A DNA stretch of 64,000 nt from Rhytidiadelphus loreus (GCA_947034895.1 OX344761.1:78181839-78245838), one strand, 5' to 3'; counted from the stretch's first letter, positions 1 to 11,812 are shown. Made by a program: numbers and translations. Notes: generated by a model from the sequence alone, not told the origin.

Positions 1-156
1 CACCTACCGACACTCTGTCAGTGTACAGAGAATGATTATTATTACAATTATTATTGTGACATTTATTTGTAAAATTTAACGCAATAGAATTCAAATGGGA
101 TGGGAGTTTCATCTAGATTAGAGTTATTAATTGTAAAGTTTGTCCTAAGTATGTTT

Positions 157-245
157 GTAAATGGGTGTCAGAGGAAGGTTTAACTAAGAATAGTACAAAA
201 GAAACACAACACCAAACTCCATCAGACCTTAGTTTTGGTGTTCCA
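157..245. repeat. Dispersed repeat, copy A
   Basis: A roughly 90-bp segment containing GTGTCAGAGGAAGGTTTAAC and a following GTACAAAAGAAACAC block. The reverse complement recurs with few changes at about 30186-30302. No coding sequence or terminal repeats were seen, so the family is unclassified. Confidence 0.6.
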
Positions 246-659
246 AGGAGTTTATTCTTGTGTTTTCTCCAAACTTTGGCTCATGGTCCTTCATTGCACA
301 CACTTTGCGATTAACTCTATAACTGTGATAAATTTTTGTTAATGTTGAAACACACCACCTAGCAAGGAAGATTTCTTTTTCATGTAAAATTTGAAGAATT
401 ATGGATGATAAATGGTGTGGATGAAACATTTTTTGTGAAAAGTCCTTCTAAAATCATGAATTTGTGTTCCATTGAGGATATAATATTAAGTATCAACTTT
501 GTGACTTGTTTTTTATTTTCCCACTAGATAACTTCCTTAAAAAGGTATTATGACTTTGAAAGAAGGGAATTGTACTTGCAATTGGTATTTGAGTTTTTGG
601 TTGACTACATGAATCCTTTAAGTACCTAATGTTGTAGAGAGTTGTATATGGTGATGTAG

Positions 660-824
660 GACATCAAGGAGATTCATTTTGTGGCAGCATCACGAAGGGA
701 GCCTTGTGGTTTGGGTAGCAAAGAACTTCCTTGCTACTTGTTTGCAAGGAAGTTCACCCGCAGTGCTGGAGTTCGCCTTTTGGAGTTGGCACCTGAGTAT
801 GAGCATCGAGTTTTGCCCTTCTAA
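660..824 (+). CDS. Last exon (or relic) of a core-2/I-branching GT14 glycosyltransferase-like gene
   Basis: After a plausible splice acceptor (AG at 658-659), 54 codons run to TAA at 822-824. The translation includes LPCYLFARKFTRSAG and LLELAP. It matches the C-terminal end of plant GT14 / DUF266 proteins (rice BC10-like), where a Cys-rich piece is followed by FARKF and a final helix. That family is type II Golgi proteins transferring sugars to wall polymers or proteoglycans. Codon usage here is less AT-rich than the flanks. Preceding exons are not recognisable in bases 1-659, so they may lie outside the window or the exon may be a relic. The codon just before GAC is TAG in frame, which means the segment must be spliced or broken. 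Confidence 0.45.
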   Translation, partial: DIKEIHFVAASRREPCGLGSKELPCYLFARKFTRSAGVRLLELAPEYEHRVLPF

Positions 825-3600
825 TTAATATTACTTAACACATTATTGCATGAGTAGTAGGACATCTACATTTAGCCAAGGTCAATTTTAAAGGAAACTA
901 GGATAAGTTAAAAAATTATTGGATTAGTTAGTCTTAGTCAATAGTTTTTGAGTCATCAGAATTATCATGAAAGAGAGTTTTTGATCCTTTGTTAGTTAAA
1001 AGGTGGGGGTGAGTCTAAGGAAAAAACCTTTGGTTTCATGCTACTATCTTTAGAAGGATTTTGATACTCATTAAATCTTCCTTCTATGTTAGTGTGATAT
1101 CTTGAGAATATGAACATTGTGTTCTTTAAATTAGTACATTTCAAGTCCAAATTTTTTTGTGTATCTAAAATCCAAGCTAAGATGTTTATATTTGTTGGAA
1201 TTGTGATAGTGGAGTAACAAATGCTCTTAAATCTATGACAAGTATTTGAGGTTTAAGTTGGGATATTCAAAATTGTCCAATTTCTTCAATAATAGGTGTA
1301 AAGCAAGGTGATTTAGGAGCATGTAGATATTGAGATCATTTGATCAAGTGATGCTTTTATAAACTTTGTGCATTTGGATGTTCTTTATTTTAGCTCTATA
1401 AATCTCCATCTTCTTAATCTTCTAAGACTTGGATCCCTTTATAAATTTTTGTAGACTTTTTCTACCTTTGCATACATGAATATTATTTATCTCATTTTTA
1501 TCATATTGGTCATTATAGATGATTGTTTATGAAATATTAAAGCATCAAATTGGATGAATATTTGAATAACATATCATAGTAATTACAACATTTTTTTTAT
1601 CATTCATAATATGGACTTCAGAGTGCTTAGGGGTTAAGGTCATCTTTTAACCCTTCTTCACCTAAGGGGACGAAATATGTTCCCTTCTCAATGTATTTTG
1701 GAATATTTGGGGTGGTAAGGAGTTAATGCCTACAAGGACTAGGAAACTTGAATTGATTTTTGAGAGTCTCAAAGATCTTCCACTATTGAGAAAGAAAAAT
1801 TGTCATTAATTTTTTTAATTGAAAAGTTTGATATTTTATTAAATATCAATGTTTAAAATTTATAAATACAAAATATTTTCTATTTAAATTAATTAGAATG
1901 ATATGATTTTTATATCAATTTTTTAAAATTTGACTAAAGTACTAGTAATATATAAGATCACTTCAAACTAAATAGATTCGTAGAAAAAAAAACATATTTT
2001 GTATAGATAGGAAGATTAGTGTTGGTTTTATAAGAAGGTGCCTTTGCTATCATAATTGATTTAAAACTTACAATTTGTGAATCTATAAATTTGGAAATTT
2101 TTGGTTTTTAAAATTACAATTGATGAATTAAAAAAGTAAAGAAAAATTGAAGTTTATCAATTATTTTTAAGAGATTCTAATTTGAATGTTTATTAATTAG
2201 GTATATCAAATAAATAAATATGAAATATTTGAAAATAAATAATCTTAATTACTGTAGTTGAAATGAAATAGTCTTTACAACTTGATTTTTGTTGTTTAGC
2301 AAGCCATTGGCAATACAAATGCTTTTCAAGGGGTTGGTCTAGCTTGACTATATTTTTCGCATAATATCCTATAAAAAGAATTGACTTGCATAATGTGACT
2401 AGAATTAAAATAAATTATATGTACACAATTTACTTCAGTTTGCATTTGATTGTCATGTATATTTCATACTTAATTTACATCATTTTAACCCTTAAATGAT
2501 TGAAGGTTGTTTTGGGGGCTTTGATCTAAATAATGGTAGTTTAGGTAGGCATTTATAATCTCAATTTTTTAATCCTATAGTTAAACTTTTGCACATAGAT
2601 GCACATAAAAATTGCCTTGAATGAAAAAATAAATTTCATAGAATTTTGTATTAGTGGTTATAAAATTATTATCAATTTAGTCTTTTTTTTCTCAATTTGG
2701 ACAAATTGGGTATAAAACCCTTTTTTTTGTAACTCAGTTATTTTCTTGAATTTCTTTTATCATGAATTTTCAACTAAATTCCAAAGCAAAATATTAATTT
2801 GCAAAAAGTGTAAGACACTTACATCTCAAGGAAGTTATTTCTTATAAATTTAAGGGGCCCTTTTGCACAACAAATTAGGGGCTATGTAGATTTTTTTTAG
2901 GAGTAAAATCTTCCCTATTAATATCTATTTTTCCACTAAGAATCTGCACGTACAGTGAAACCTCTCATAATGCAAATTCCCTACTTACATAACTAACTAT
3001 AGTTCTTTACTTGCATACTCCTTATATGCATAAAGTTTACAGCATAAACCATCAACGGAGTTGATTATGTCAAACATCACTAATTTTCTTAAATGAGTAA
3101 CCAATTAAACATAATTATCGTACAACATGAGCATGTTTAAATAATTGGCCTTTGGGACTTTAAACTTATCTATGTGCATATAGCTAATAACTACTTTCCA
3201 TCATTCCCATGTAGTAAGTGAAGTTTGACTCCACTATCCCCCTAAAGAGACATGTCAACCTATGCTTGCTCCACTCCTTCATGAGTTTTTAAAAAACAAG
3301 GACCGTTGGTCTTGTTCCAAAAAAATTGCCCCCCCCTTCCTATGCTATTGTTTTAAAAAAAAATGTCGATGATTAATCTAGCCACCCCGCCATCAATCTT
3401 CACAATTGACCCTCTCCCTAGTCTCCAAGGGAAAACGCTAATTTTTATTTAATTGCCATGCATGATAAAATTTGCAAATTTTGAATTCATACTTGCTATT
3501 AGAGGCCCCAAATGAGCTAGGAGAGGCTAGTGTAGAAGATAAATTAATCAAGCACAAGATAGGGAGTCGTTTTTTTGACATGCACCCCTAGAATGACTTT
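825..3600. other. AT-rich intergenic DNA without recognisable gene
   Basis: About 2.8 kb of AT-rich sequence with many homopolymer runs, short broken ORFs and no protein motif I can recognise on either strand. A short CTTAGGGGTTAAGG motif near 1629 resembles the ends of the MITE family at 50831-51172. Confidence 0.6.
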
Positions 3601-3609
3601 AGGAGGACA

Positions 3610-4350
3610 AGCAAGGGGTTAGTTCTCCCCGGCCCACTCATTGTTGTTGATCTTCAAAAATTTTGAAGTCATTGATTAGCGCCGCCGATTCAGGCCTTTG
3701 AGAGATTAGGGTTGAGCGATTAGGTCAAGCGCGAAGTTTCTTGCACTTGAATTTTCTGTGGATGAAGAGGAGAGTTCCTACCAACTCAATGCTTTGATCT
3801 TGCTTTGAGGCTCAATTTCGTGAGATTCACGCTCCTCTGTTCCAAATAATCTTCTTGTTTTTTTAAACCCTTCTTGCACTTTGAGCTTCTTTGAGAGTGT
3901 TGGGAGACGGATGCTAATCTTTGTTGGGTTGGGTTTGATTTTGGGATTTTGGAGATTTTAGGGTTTGTTTTTCATGGTTTTAATGTGGTGTTCAATTGTT
4001 GGGGTTTGATTTTCAAGATTAGGTTGGAAAAGTTTCACAATCAATGTCACACTGACATGTGTACCCCCATAATTAAATTTCATGTGTGATTTTCACAGAA
4101 AGCAACACTTTGTCCCCCATCACATTAATGCAAGAAGGGTTTAGGGCAATGGGAAACAAGATTATTTGGAAGATCAAAGCATAGAGTTGGCAAGAGCTCT
4201 CCTCTTTGTCCAATAGAAAATTCAAGTGTAGCAAGGGAAAGTTGTGCTTGACCCTAATCGCTCAACCCTAATCTTTCAACAGTTTGGTTAGGCGGTGCAA
4301 ATTAATGGCATTGGATTTTTGAAGATCAACGGCAATGAGTGGGGATTCCA
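3610..4350. repeat. Large imperfect inverted repeat (foldback)
   Basis: The left arm (about 3625-3880) and right arm (about 4130-4345) are imperfect reverse complements. CCCACTCATTG on the left pairs with CAATGAGTGGG on the right, and AACCCTTCTTGCA pairs with TGCAAGAAGGGTT across a roughly 250-bp spacer. No ORF is present. It could be a foldback or MITE-type element; I did not find a clear target-site duplication. Confidence 0.6.
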
Positions 4351-4410
4351 ATATTTTATGTGCAAATCAACGCCAAGGTGTGCAAAATCGATCATTGATA
4401 TTTTAATTTC

Positions 4411-4760
4411 TTTTTAATCCCTAAAGGCCTAAGGCCATTTTCTATGAAAAAACACTCAAAACTGCCCCTACTACTGCATTCATCAAAATTCTCAACAAAA
4501 TGTTTAAAAAAGAATCTAATTGTAGGATCATATAGTAGAATTGTAGAAGAAAAAGTGGATTCTTTTTATTTGACCATAGAGATTAAAAGATATAAGCATT
4601 TGCAAGGAAGTTTTAGTTTTTTTTTCCATTGTGCCCAATAATTTCAAGTGCCTTTGATCATTGCTTGTAGCAAATCTTTTCACTATAGATTTTGAATTTA
4701 AAAATCTATCATAGTCAACATGATGTTATTCATGTCTTTAAACTTTTCAAGGCAAAAGAA
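4411..4760. repeat. MITE-family fragment (TTAAYCCCTAAAGG end)
   Basis: Starts with TTTAATCCCTAAAGGCC, followed by a CACTCAAAACTGCC block and then a TTGTAGGATCATATAG block. The same order occurs near 61816 and, in the opposite orientation, at the right end of 50831-51172. No coding capacity. Confidence 0.45.
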
Positions 4761-5377
4761 GACGTCCATGGAGCACTTTAAAAAAAATCTTGCAATGCAC
4801 CAATGTCCAAATGTCTACAATGCACAATATAATTTTTTGAGCACATTTGCCACCACATAATTTTCAAAATTAGAAATATGAATGGTATATTGAAAAATAT
4901 ACTAATGCTTTACAAAGTCACAAAAGAAATTTGGAAAAAAATTAATCCTCTACTTCCTATACAATTCAAAAAAACTGTAAATAAGATATATATGCTAAGC
5001 CGCTTTGGACAAGCTTTGGATAATGGGTTCACCTCCATTTCCAATCTAATATCAACTTATTCTTTCCATTGGAAAATTTGAGCTTAATCTCCTTCATCCA
5101 ACTTCCTTTAGGACATCCACACAATGGACATGCAAAGCAGGGGCACTAAGTGAGGTAATTTTGTTGCTTGAAAGTTGAAGAATAAAATATTTAAATAGAA
5201 GTCCATTGATACACCTCACATAGCTTTAGAAGTAATTTAAACTCGTTTCAAGTTCCAAATGTGAAGAGAAGCTCTTTATATACATATGGGGTGGTAGGAG
5301 GTAGAATAACCTATGTGGGGGATATGTAAATTAGAATTAGTAGAAGCTCAACTACTTGCAATGAAGTTCAAAGTAGG
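4761..5377. other. AT-rich DNA, nothing recognised
   Basis: No gene, RNA or ordered repeat recognised. Only short chance ORFs are present. Confidence 0.5.
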
Positions 5378-5748
5378 AATTGTGTTTGAAGTACAATTTT
5401 AGACCTCATTTTGGCATAGTAGAATACCTTTTTCAAAAAAAAACTTTGAAAAAGAAAAGTTGAAAAATCAAAATAAATTTCATCTCCAAAAATCTGTTTG
5501 AGATTTTGTGCCTTCAATCAAAAGTTATGGATAAAATTCACAGAGGGATTGGAAGGGAATTTTTTTGGACATTTTTAAGCATCCTCTCTGAATTTTGTCC
5601 ATAACTTTTGGTTGGAGGATCAAAATCTCAAACGGATTTTTGGTGATGAATTTATCTTGATTTTCCAAATTCTTTTATTCAAATATTTTTGAAATTTTTA
5701 ATTCTATTATGCCTAAATGAGGTTTGAAATTGTACTTCAAACACAATT
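5378..5748. repeat. Palindromic MITE-like element
   Basis: The left end, AATTGTGTTTGAAGTACAAT, is matched in reverse complement at 5727-5748. Further inside, TTGAGATTTTG and a TTATGGATAAAATTCACAGAG block pair with their complements between 5575 and 5640. The arms are about 170 bp with mismatches and a short loop near 5565. This is the form of a foldback MITE. Confidence 0.7.
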
Positions 5749-6187
5749 TATAAATTTTGATAATGAATGGTCAAGCTTTCATCTTCAAATTATCCCATAA
5801 ACTTTGAAGATTCATGATGGAAAATGTCTTTCATTATAAAAACAACTCAAGCACTCTCCAAATGTTGATAAAGAAAGTAATACTTTTTGTCAAATAATTT
5901 TTCTTGATGGCTAATTGTCAAATGACATTGGTATTTCTCATCTATTTGTAGATTTATTTCTTGGATCCTGGAATTTTTGCCATGAATCCATGGCATGAAA
6001 TTGCAAGGGCTTTGACATGCTAGGGAATTGGCCAGTGGTCCTAGCCCTTCATTCATTGCCCATCCTAATCTTTGTCCTTCTCACCAGTACAACTTGTGTA
6101 TTTGTCCCTAACACTTTTGGCAGCCTAACCTGCCCTCAAATAAAAATTTGCCTAAAATCCCCCATATGTTCCACACCTGGCATTAGC
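5749..6187. other. AT-rich DNA, nothing recognised
   Basis: No recognisable gene or ordered repeat on either strand. Confidence 0.5.
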
Positions 6188-6825
6188 TTGAAATAAAAAA
6201 TTATATATCCATAAAGCTCTTGTAGAACTATACATCCACAAACTATTTCAAAAAATTCAAGTAAGATTTCAGCTCATAGGACCCTATCCAAACTCCAAAT
6301 TGTCCCTCAAGGGAATAATTAGCCTTTAGGGGTTAAATCAATGGCATAGGAGGTGGTGGTGAAATTTTTGTGGAACAAGATCAATGCTCCTCAATTTTCA
6401 GAACTCAAGAAGGGATAGGGGCTAGGTAGGCACAAGTTGACATGTCTCTTTTGCAAGGATAGTAATTTTTCATGTATCAGATTGAAATTTAAAAAAATCA
6501 TATATCCATAAAGCTCTTGTAGAACTATACATCCACAAATTGTTTCAAAAAATTCAAGTAAAATTTCAGCTCATAGGATCCTACCCAAACTCCAAATTGT
6601 CCTTCGAGGGGGCAATAGGCCTTTAGGGATTAAATCAATGGCATAGAAGGTGGAGGAGGGGACAATAGGCCTTTAGGGATTAAATCAATGGCATAGAAGG
6701 GGAGGGGACAATTTTTTTGGAATAAGATCAATGGACCTCAATTTTCAGAACTTAGGAAGGGCGGGTAGGGACTAGGTAGGCACAAGTTGACATATATGTC
6801 TCTTTTGCAAGGATAGTAATGAGTT
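6188..6825. repeat. Tandem duplication of about 300 bp
   Basis: Two adjacent diverged copies (about 6188-6470 and 6494-6825) share ATATCCATAAAGCTCTTGTA at the start and TAGGCACAAGTTGACAT plus TTTGCAAGGATAGTAAT at the end. The second copy holds its own roughly 50-bp duplication (6612-6650 and 6662-6700, both with GGCCTTTAGGGATTAAATCA). Confidence 0.8.
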
Positions 6826-7139
6826 TTTTGAATAAAAATAGAACCTATAGTAGATATTAGAGTGTGTGATATAGTCACTGCATCTTTTGAGTTCATTGTC
6901 ATTGTGACAAACTATCACAATCACTAGAAGAAAAAACAGGGTTTTGCGACTGCGGTTTGCGACTGGTTTGTAGTCGTATCGGACGTTTGCGACTTGGTGA
7001 TATTCTGGAGTCCGCAGTTGCAGTGGACAAGTCGCATGAGTTGCACTGCAATTGCGAGGTTGTTTGTCATTCGATAGGCAATGGAGAACTTCGTCGATGA
7101 ACTGCTGTGACGTGATTGCTGATGTGGTATTCACTGCCA

Positions 7140-7740
7140 CGTAACTACATTTCACTCACTTGTGACTTGTTTTCAACTTGTATGTGACTTGATTGTAATT
7201 CATCTATAACTTTAGTGCCACTACTATGCAACTTCATTTGAACTTCTGTTAGACTTCATGCAATTTCTTTGCAACTAGAATGCAACTTGTTTGCAACTTT
7301 AGTACAACTGAAATGCAACTTATTTGCAACTGGAATACAACTAGAATGCAACTGGAATGTAATTTTTTTCACTCCTATGTTCCAACTCTTGTGCAACTGA
7401 AATGCAACTTATTTCTAACTTTCAGAGAACTAGAATGCAACTCATTTGCAACTCCTATGCAACTAAGATGTGACTAGTTTGCAACTACTGTGCAACTATT
7501 TGCAACTCTTGTGCAACTAGAATGCAACTTTTGTGCTACTGGAATGCAACTTTTGTGCTACTGGATTGCAACTTTTGTGCTACTAGAATGCAACTTTTGT
7601 GCTACTGGAATGCAACTTTTGTGCAACTAGAATGCAACTTTTGTGCAACTTTTGTATAATTGGAAAACAACTTATTTTCAACTTGTGTGCAACTATTATT
7701 TGCGACTACATTGTAACTTATTTGCAACTTCTATCTATGG
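7140..7740. repeat. Left subterminal repeat array of the CACTA element
   Basis: Dozens of irregularly spaced TGCAACT units (AATGCAACT, TTTGCAACT, GTGCAACT variants), including a regular run near 7500-7640 alternating AATGCAACTTTTGTGC with TACTGG. In CACTA elements such arrays bind the TNPA-type accessory protein. Confidence 0.85.
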
Positions 7741-8439
7741 TAGTCTTTTCAAAATCTGTGCAACGCATTTGACAGTCTTACACTTCTTCTATACAACTCA
7801 ATTATTACCCTTATACATCTTATATTAATTTGTTTGTAAGTCTTACAACACTCATGTAACTAACTGTAACAATGCTAAAAATTAGAGAGTGCATTAGAAT
7901 ATTGCCATTTTTTACAAAACAAAACAACTGCATGAAATAGTTATAAACCATCGGCATACACGGTGTGCACATGCTGCAAACAACATTCGTAAATGGTTCA
8001 ATGTCTTTCAAGTTTCAAATACATCATTGATCATGATCCCTATTCGTCACTAATTTTCAACTTCATTACAACTATTTTGCATCTACGAATTGGGACCTAC
8101 ATTGCAACTACATGACAAGTACACTACAACTACTGTGTAATTTCAATTACTTAACCACCTACTAGTGCAGAGCATTATTTTATTCCTGTTAGTCCTTTTC
8201 AAAAAAATGCAAAAAGTAATCGGGATCTGGACATTATGACCATTAATAGCAGCCGGATGACAAAGAACGTATATTGGGAAAGGTGTAGCTCGATCATTTT
8301 TTCCTAGTAAAAATACAAACGAAGACCTAGTTTTGAGAATGCGTCAATCAACTTGATTCACAAAAAAATATCCACAGAGAGGATAGTCTCATAGGAGTAC
8401 AAAAAGACTATAGCCAACTCCAAGTTCCAATTTCTAGAG

Positions 8440-9990
8440 AGTCTCTTACTATTCCTTTGTTGTTCCTTCAAGTGGCTGTATGGCAGCAGCTAGCTCTGCT
8501 ACTTTGGCATCTCGACGCAATTCCATCTCTGTCTTTTGATAGTCACTAGAATCCATGTCGACCAAATTCTACTCACCTGCATTCCAAAGTCACACAGTCA
8601 ATGTGAGGTTACGAAGACAATTCAATGCAGAATTAAAATTCATTTAACATTAAAGACGAGCAAAACCAACAACAAACTGAACATGAGAGGGCCAGAACTT
8701 GCAACTGAAGTCAAGAAACGAAAGAAATTCAAAACGATGCAGTTCGAGAGACGAATCTATGTTTTACAATTCTTTTGTGCTCACGTTCGTACAAAGCTCA
8801 ATTATTCAACTCAAGAAGGCAATGAACGCAACTTCAGCCACAGGCTTTGAAGCTCGCAAAATTTGATGACGAATGGCCGCAAAGGCTGTCCTTCCATGTA
8901 CAGACACAAATGAAAGAGTACCTAAGATCATATGTTACTAAAGAGGTAGATAAGGTACCTGTGAAAGAACCCTAGTCTAATGCAAGAAACACGATCGGTA
9001 TTACTCTCTCCGGAAATGAAATTCACTGAAGCTCCATCATCACCCGTAAGCTTATTCCAATTCTTTCAGCATAACTTTCCAATTTCTTTGGGAGGTGTGA
9101 TTCTAAACCTAGTACCTCATACCTTCAAACAGAACCCTGGAATTTGCGATTGAAAGTAAAATTAGAACTCACAGTCACCACAGATGCCACGCAACTTCAC
9201 GCAACTTGCACCGCTGTTCGCGCAGATCAAAAGCCGAGTGCTACACCCCAAATCTAGCGCATGAACCATACAAAATCGATTTTAGGATGAATTCCAAACG
9301 GGTCTTATGCAACTGAAGCACAAGAGGACGCCTCGTAACAATTCCTGGCTCCATGAAAACGACAGCTAAAACCATATCTGTGGCAATATAATTTCAAAGT
9401 ATTCCACATTACTTTGCAGCAATACAAGGTGAAGTTCGAATTAATGTATGTAACTTACCTGAACCACGGGACAAGAAGTCTCTCCCAACGATGCTCTCCA
9501 ATATGGAGGACTTGCCAGAGCTCGGTTTCAATATGTATGACACCACTAGTTATTTGGAATAAGGTTTCTCCCGAACAAATGGTTTGATGTCAAATTAAAC
9601 AAAGCTCAACAACGAGATGTGGAATCAACTCTTTTACAACGAAGGAGACGAGGGCGCTCACTGATCTGTAGCAGAAATCAAATACTAGCGGAAATCCTGG
9701 AAAATAGAGAACTCCCTGATATGCTGAGAAAGTAAGAACTCTAATTCACAAGCGAGAACTCCCTGAAGCTTTGGAAAAGCAACACAAAACCCCAGCAAAA
9801 GCAGATAACGATGCAACTGCAATCCAAAGAAAGTGGCGGCAAAACTAGGGTTCCGACTCGAATTCTAGGTTTGTATCGTTGACACATCACCTCGTACCTT
9901 TGACCGTGGCCTCGCTCGTAAGACCGCGTCACCTAAATCTCTCACCGCGACTCTTAGACTTACGACCATGATATTGTACGTTTTCCACCT
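8440..9990 (-). other. Non-repetitive captured segment inside the CACTA element
   Basis: This part is less AT-rich than its surroundings and lacks the subterminal motifs. Read on the minus strand it has a plant-promoter-like start (CTAGGGTT/AACCCTAG motifs near 9840), the dynamin exons and possible further splice donors (CAG/GTGAGT near 8578). A short ORF starting MDSSDYQKTEME lies at about 8550-8450. FAAIRHQI near 8870 distantly resembles the next DRP1 exon. Apart from the two dynamin exons I cannot name the contents. Confidence 0.5.
9290..9525 (-). pseudogene. Captured dynamin-related protein (DRP1-type) GTPase exons
   Basis: On the minus strand an exon-like piece (about 9525-9459) encodes the GTPase P-loop region, PSSGKSSILESIVGRDF. 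It ends at a donor CAG/GTAAGT in phase 1. A second piece starts at 9344 after acceptor CAG and encodes GIVTRRPLVLQLHKT. Joining the two in phase restores the expected order of the plant DRP1 G domain (P-loop, then the RGSGIVTRRPL switch region). The Gly of the usual GGQSSGKS P-loop is altered, the first exon with the start codon was not found, and the second frame runs into a stop near 9240. It is therefore a fragment, not a working GTPase. It lies entirely inside the CACTA element and antisense to its DUF4216 frame. Confidence 0.75.
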
Positions 9991-10239
9991 ACCCTACACT
10001 ACCTGAGAGTCCAAGCCAAAATGAAAATACATGCTCAGCTGCAGTCCCAGATGGGCAACATGACCTTAAGTTGCTCCATGAGTGCAAACACCTTACTGTT
10101 CATATGACCCTAAACCCTAAAATTAGATATAATTTGGATCCTATCAGTAATTTGGAGTCACTTGTGAAGTAAGTTGCACTAACCTGTTCATCTTTTATAA
10201 TCTAATTAGTAGAACAAAGATATGCAAATTCAATGCAAT

Positions 10240-10350
10240 TGGTTGCAGCAGCAAAGATGGAACTAGAATGCAATTGGTTTTAATAATCTTGTGCAACTGA
10301 AATGCAACTATCATGCGACTATAATGCAACTAAAATGCAACTAACATGCA
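10240..10350. repeat. Internal cluster of CACTA subterminal-type motifs
   Basis: A short run of ATGCAACTA / GTGCAACTG units just upstream of the DUF4216 frame, in the left-end orientation. It may mark a former element end and a rearrangement, or an internal regulatory cluster. Confidence 0.55.
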
Positions 10351-10488
10351 ACAATAGTGACTGTGAGGTGTCCAAGGATGTCTTAGGTGAGCATTTGCAG
10401 TTGTTGCTAATTAGGCTACAACAAATTGTAACAGTGCTAGTTTTAACTTCTTTCATGCACTTGCAGTAAGTGGAAGGAGGATTGTCAA

Positions 10489-11196
10489 ATGGATTCAAGC
10501 ACCGCACCACTTGATGTGTGGATAAAAATGGTTGTTCGCAACAGTGACATTAATGCACACAGTCTTGAAGATAGAGATAGGATATTATTATCCACAATAC
10601 CATCCCAAAAGGCACTTCAATATTCTTGTATGAAAGCTTTTAGAAACCATTTCAGGGTGGATGACGACACATCCAACCAATTGCAAACATACGACTATGG
10701 GGTTGCATCTATGTTCCAAATTCCAGCTTCTGATCTTCGAGATGTGTCAGGGCACTATGTTGGAGTACTAAAAGATATATTGAAATTAGACTACGGGTCT
10801 CTTAGCAACCCTGTGATACTAATGCGATGTGAATGGGTGAAGAAAACAGACAATCGACGAAATGCAACATACATTCGAGATGAGGCTAGTTTTCTTGTAG
10901 TGAACTTCCACCACAAAATGCGTATGATGCTGGATCCTTTCATATTTTCAAGCCAGGTAACCCAAGTGTTCTTTGCTGATGATGTAAGGAAAGAAGGTTG
11001 GAAAGTAGTATTGCATAAAGAAGCTCGTGCTCGACGACAATTTGTAGACACATCAGATGTATTCGTAAGTACCAATATACAAGCTTCTGGTTTAGCTACT
11101 CTAGAGGATGTGCCTCCTCTACCTACTATTCCATCTTTGGTTGGAGCTATAGAGTTATCTGCAGAGGATAGTTTTTTAGCATGTGCAAGATATTGA
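10489..11196 (+). CDS. DUF4216 protein of a CACTA transposon
   Basis: A 235-residue frame starting at the ATG at 10489. Upstream the frame stays open (K-W-K-E-D-C-Q) back to a possible acceptor TTGCAG at 10461-10466, so this may be the last exon of a longer transposon gene. Residues about 85-180 fit DUF4216: VGVLKDILKLDYG, LMRCEWV, FLVVNF, DPFIFSSQVTQVFF and WKVVLHK follow the family's order of a DI-EL strand, a CDWF-like strand, PFILASQ and WHVVLK. DUF4216 is usually found beside TNP2 transposases in plant CACTA elements, and its function is unknown. The frame ends with TGA inside the element. The long antisense ORF over the same bases looks like a shadow. No transposase domain accompanies it here. 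Confidence 0.8.
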   Translation: MDSSTAPLDVWIKMVVRNSDINAHSLEDRDRILLSTIPSQKALQYSCMKAFRNHFRVDDDTSNQLQTYDYGVASMFQIPASDLRDVSGHYVGVLKDILKLDYGSLSNPVILMRCEWVKKTDNRRNATYIRDEASFLVVNFHHKMRMMLDPFIFSSQVTQVFFADDVRKEGWKVVLHKEARARRQFVDTSDVFVSTNIQASGLATLEDVPPLPTIPSLVGAIELSAEDSFLACARY

Positions 11197-11590
11197 CACC
11201 ATTTATTTCCAAGAAAATGGTGATTTTTAAGTTTGAAAGTTTCTTTGTATGTTGTATCCTTCATTTCAAATAGACTTAATGCACTAACGCATGCAATTGT
11301 CTGCCCTCTATTAAAGAAAAAGGTGAGTAGAAATGAAGTGAACCTTTAAAAATTATAGATGAATAATATCACAGAGGCATACTTATTTGGTCTTATGAAG
11401 TGTGCAGCTTGAATGGCTCTAAACCAACTTCAAATACAAAAATCATAGGTTGCATCTCATAGTGAACTCATAGTAAACTTACAATCACAATTGTCTAGCA
11501 AAGTAAGGATGCAACTACAACTCATATGAAATAAGTACTATAGCATTTTGACTAAGAACTCTAACTGCCTTTGTTTTGTAATCAAACTAT

Positions 11591-11812
11591 CACTACAAGA
11601 GAAAGGGGTGTTTTAAGTAGGGTTTTAAGTATAGTCCTAGACACAAGATATTAAGTAATGACCTTTAAGTCAAATTTCAGCAAAAAAATGACTAAAAAGA
11701 CATGTGTTTAGGTCATTTTTTGCTGAAATTTGACTTATAGGTCATTACTTAATATCATGTGTCTAGGACTATACTTAAAACCTTGCTTAAAACACCCCTT
11801 TCTCTTGTAGTG
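11591..11812. mobile_element. Nested CACTA-type hairpin MITE
   Basis: Begins CACTACAAGAGAAAGGGGTG and ends with the exact reverse complement, flanked on both sides by TAT (11588-11590 and 11813-11815). The whole element is nearly one palindrome: two arms of about 104 bp with only a handful of mismatches and almost no loop. It has no coding capacity. It sits inside the larger CACTA element, so it inserted later, or was carried by it. Confidence 0.9.

Noticed and set aside
723..755. Perfect 12-bp hairpin GAACTTCCTTGC/GCAAGGAAGTTC as a terminator or microRNA
   Set aside because: It lies inside the GT14-like coding exon, the stem is too short for a plant microRNA precursor, and chance codon arrangement explains it.
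10791..11264. 157-codon minus-strand ORF across the DUF4216 frame
   Set aside because: It is fully antisense to a frame with recognisable DUF4216 motifs, has no domain of its own and extends only by chance.
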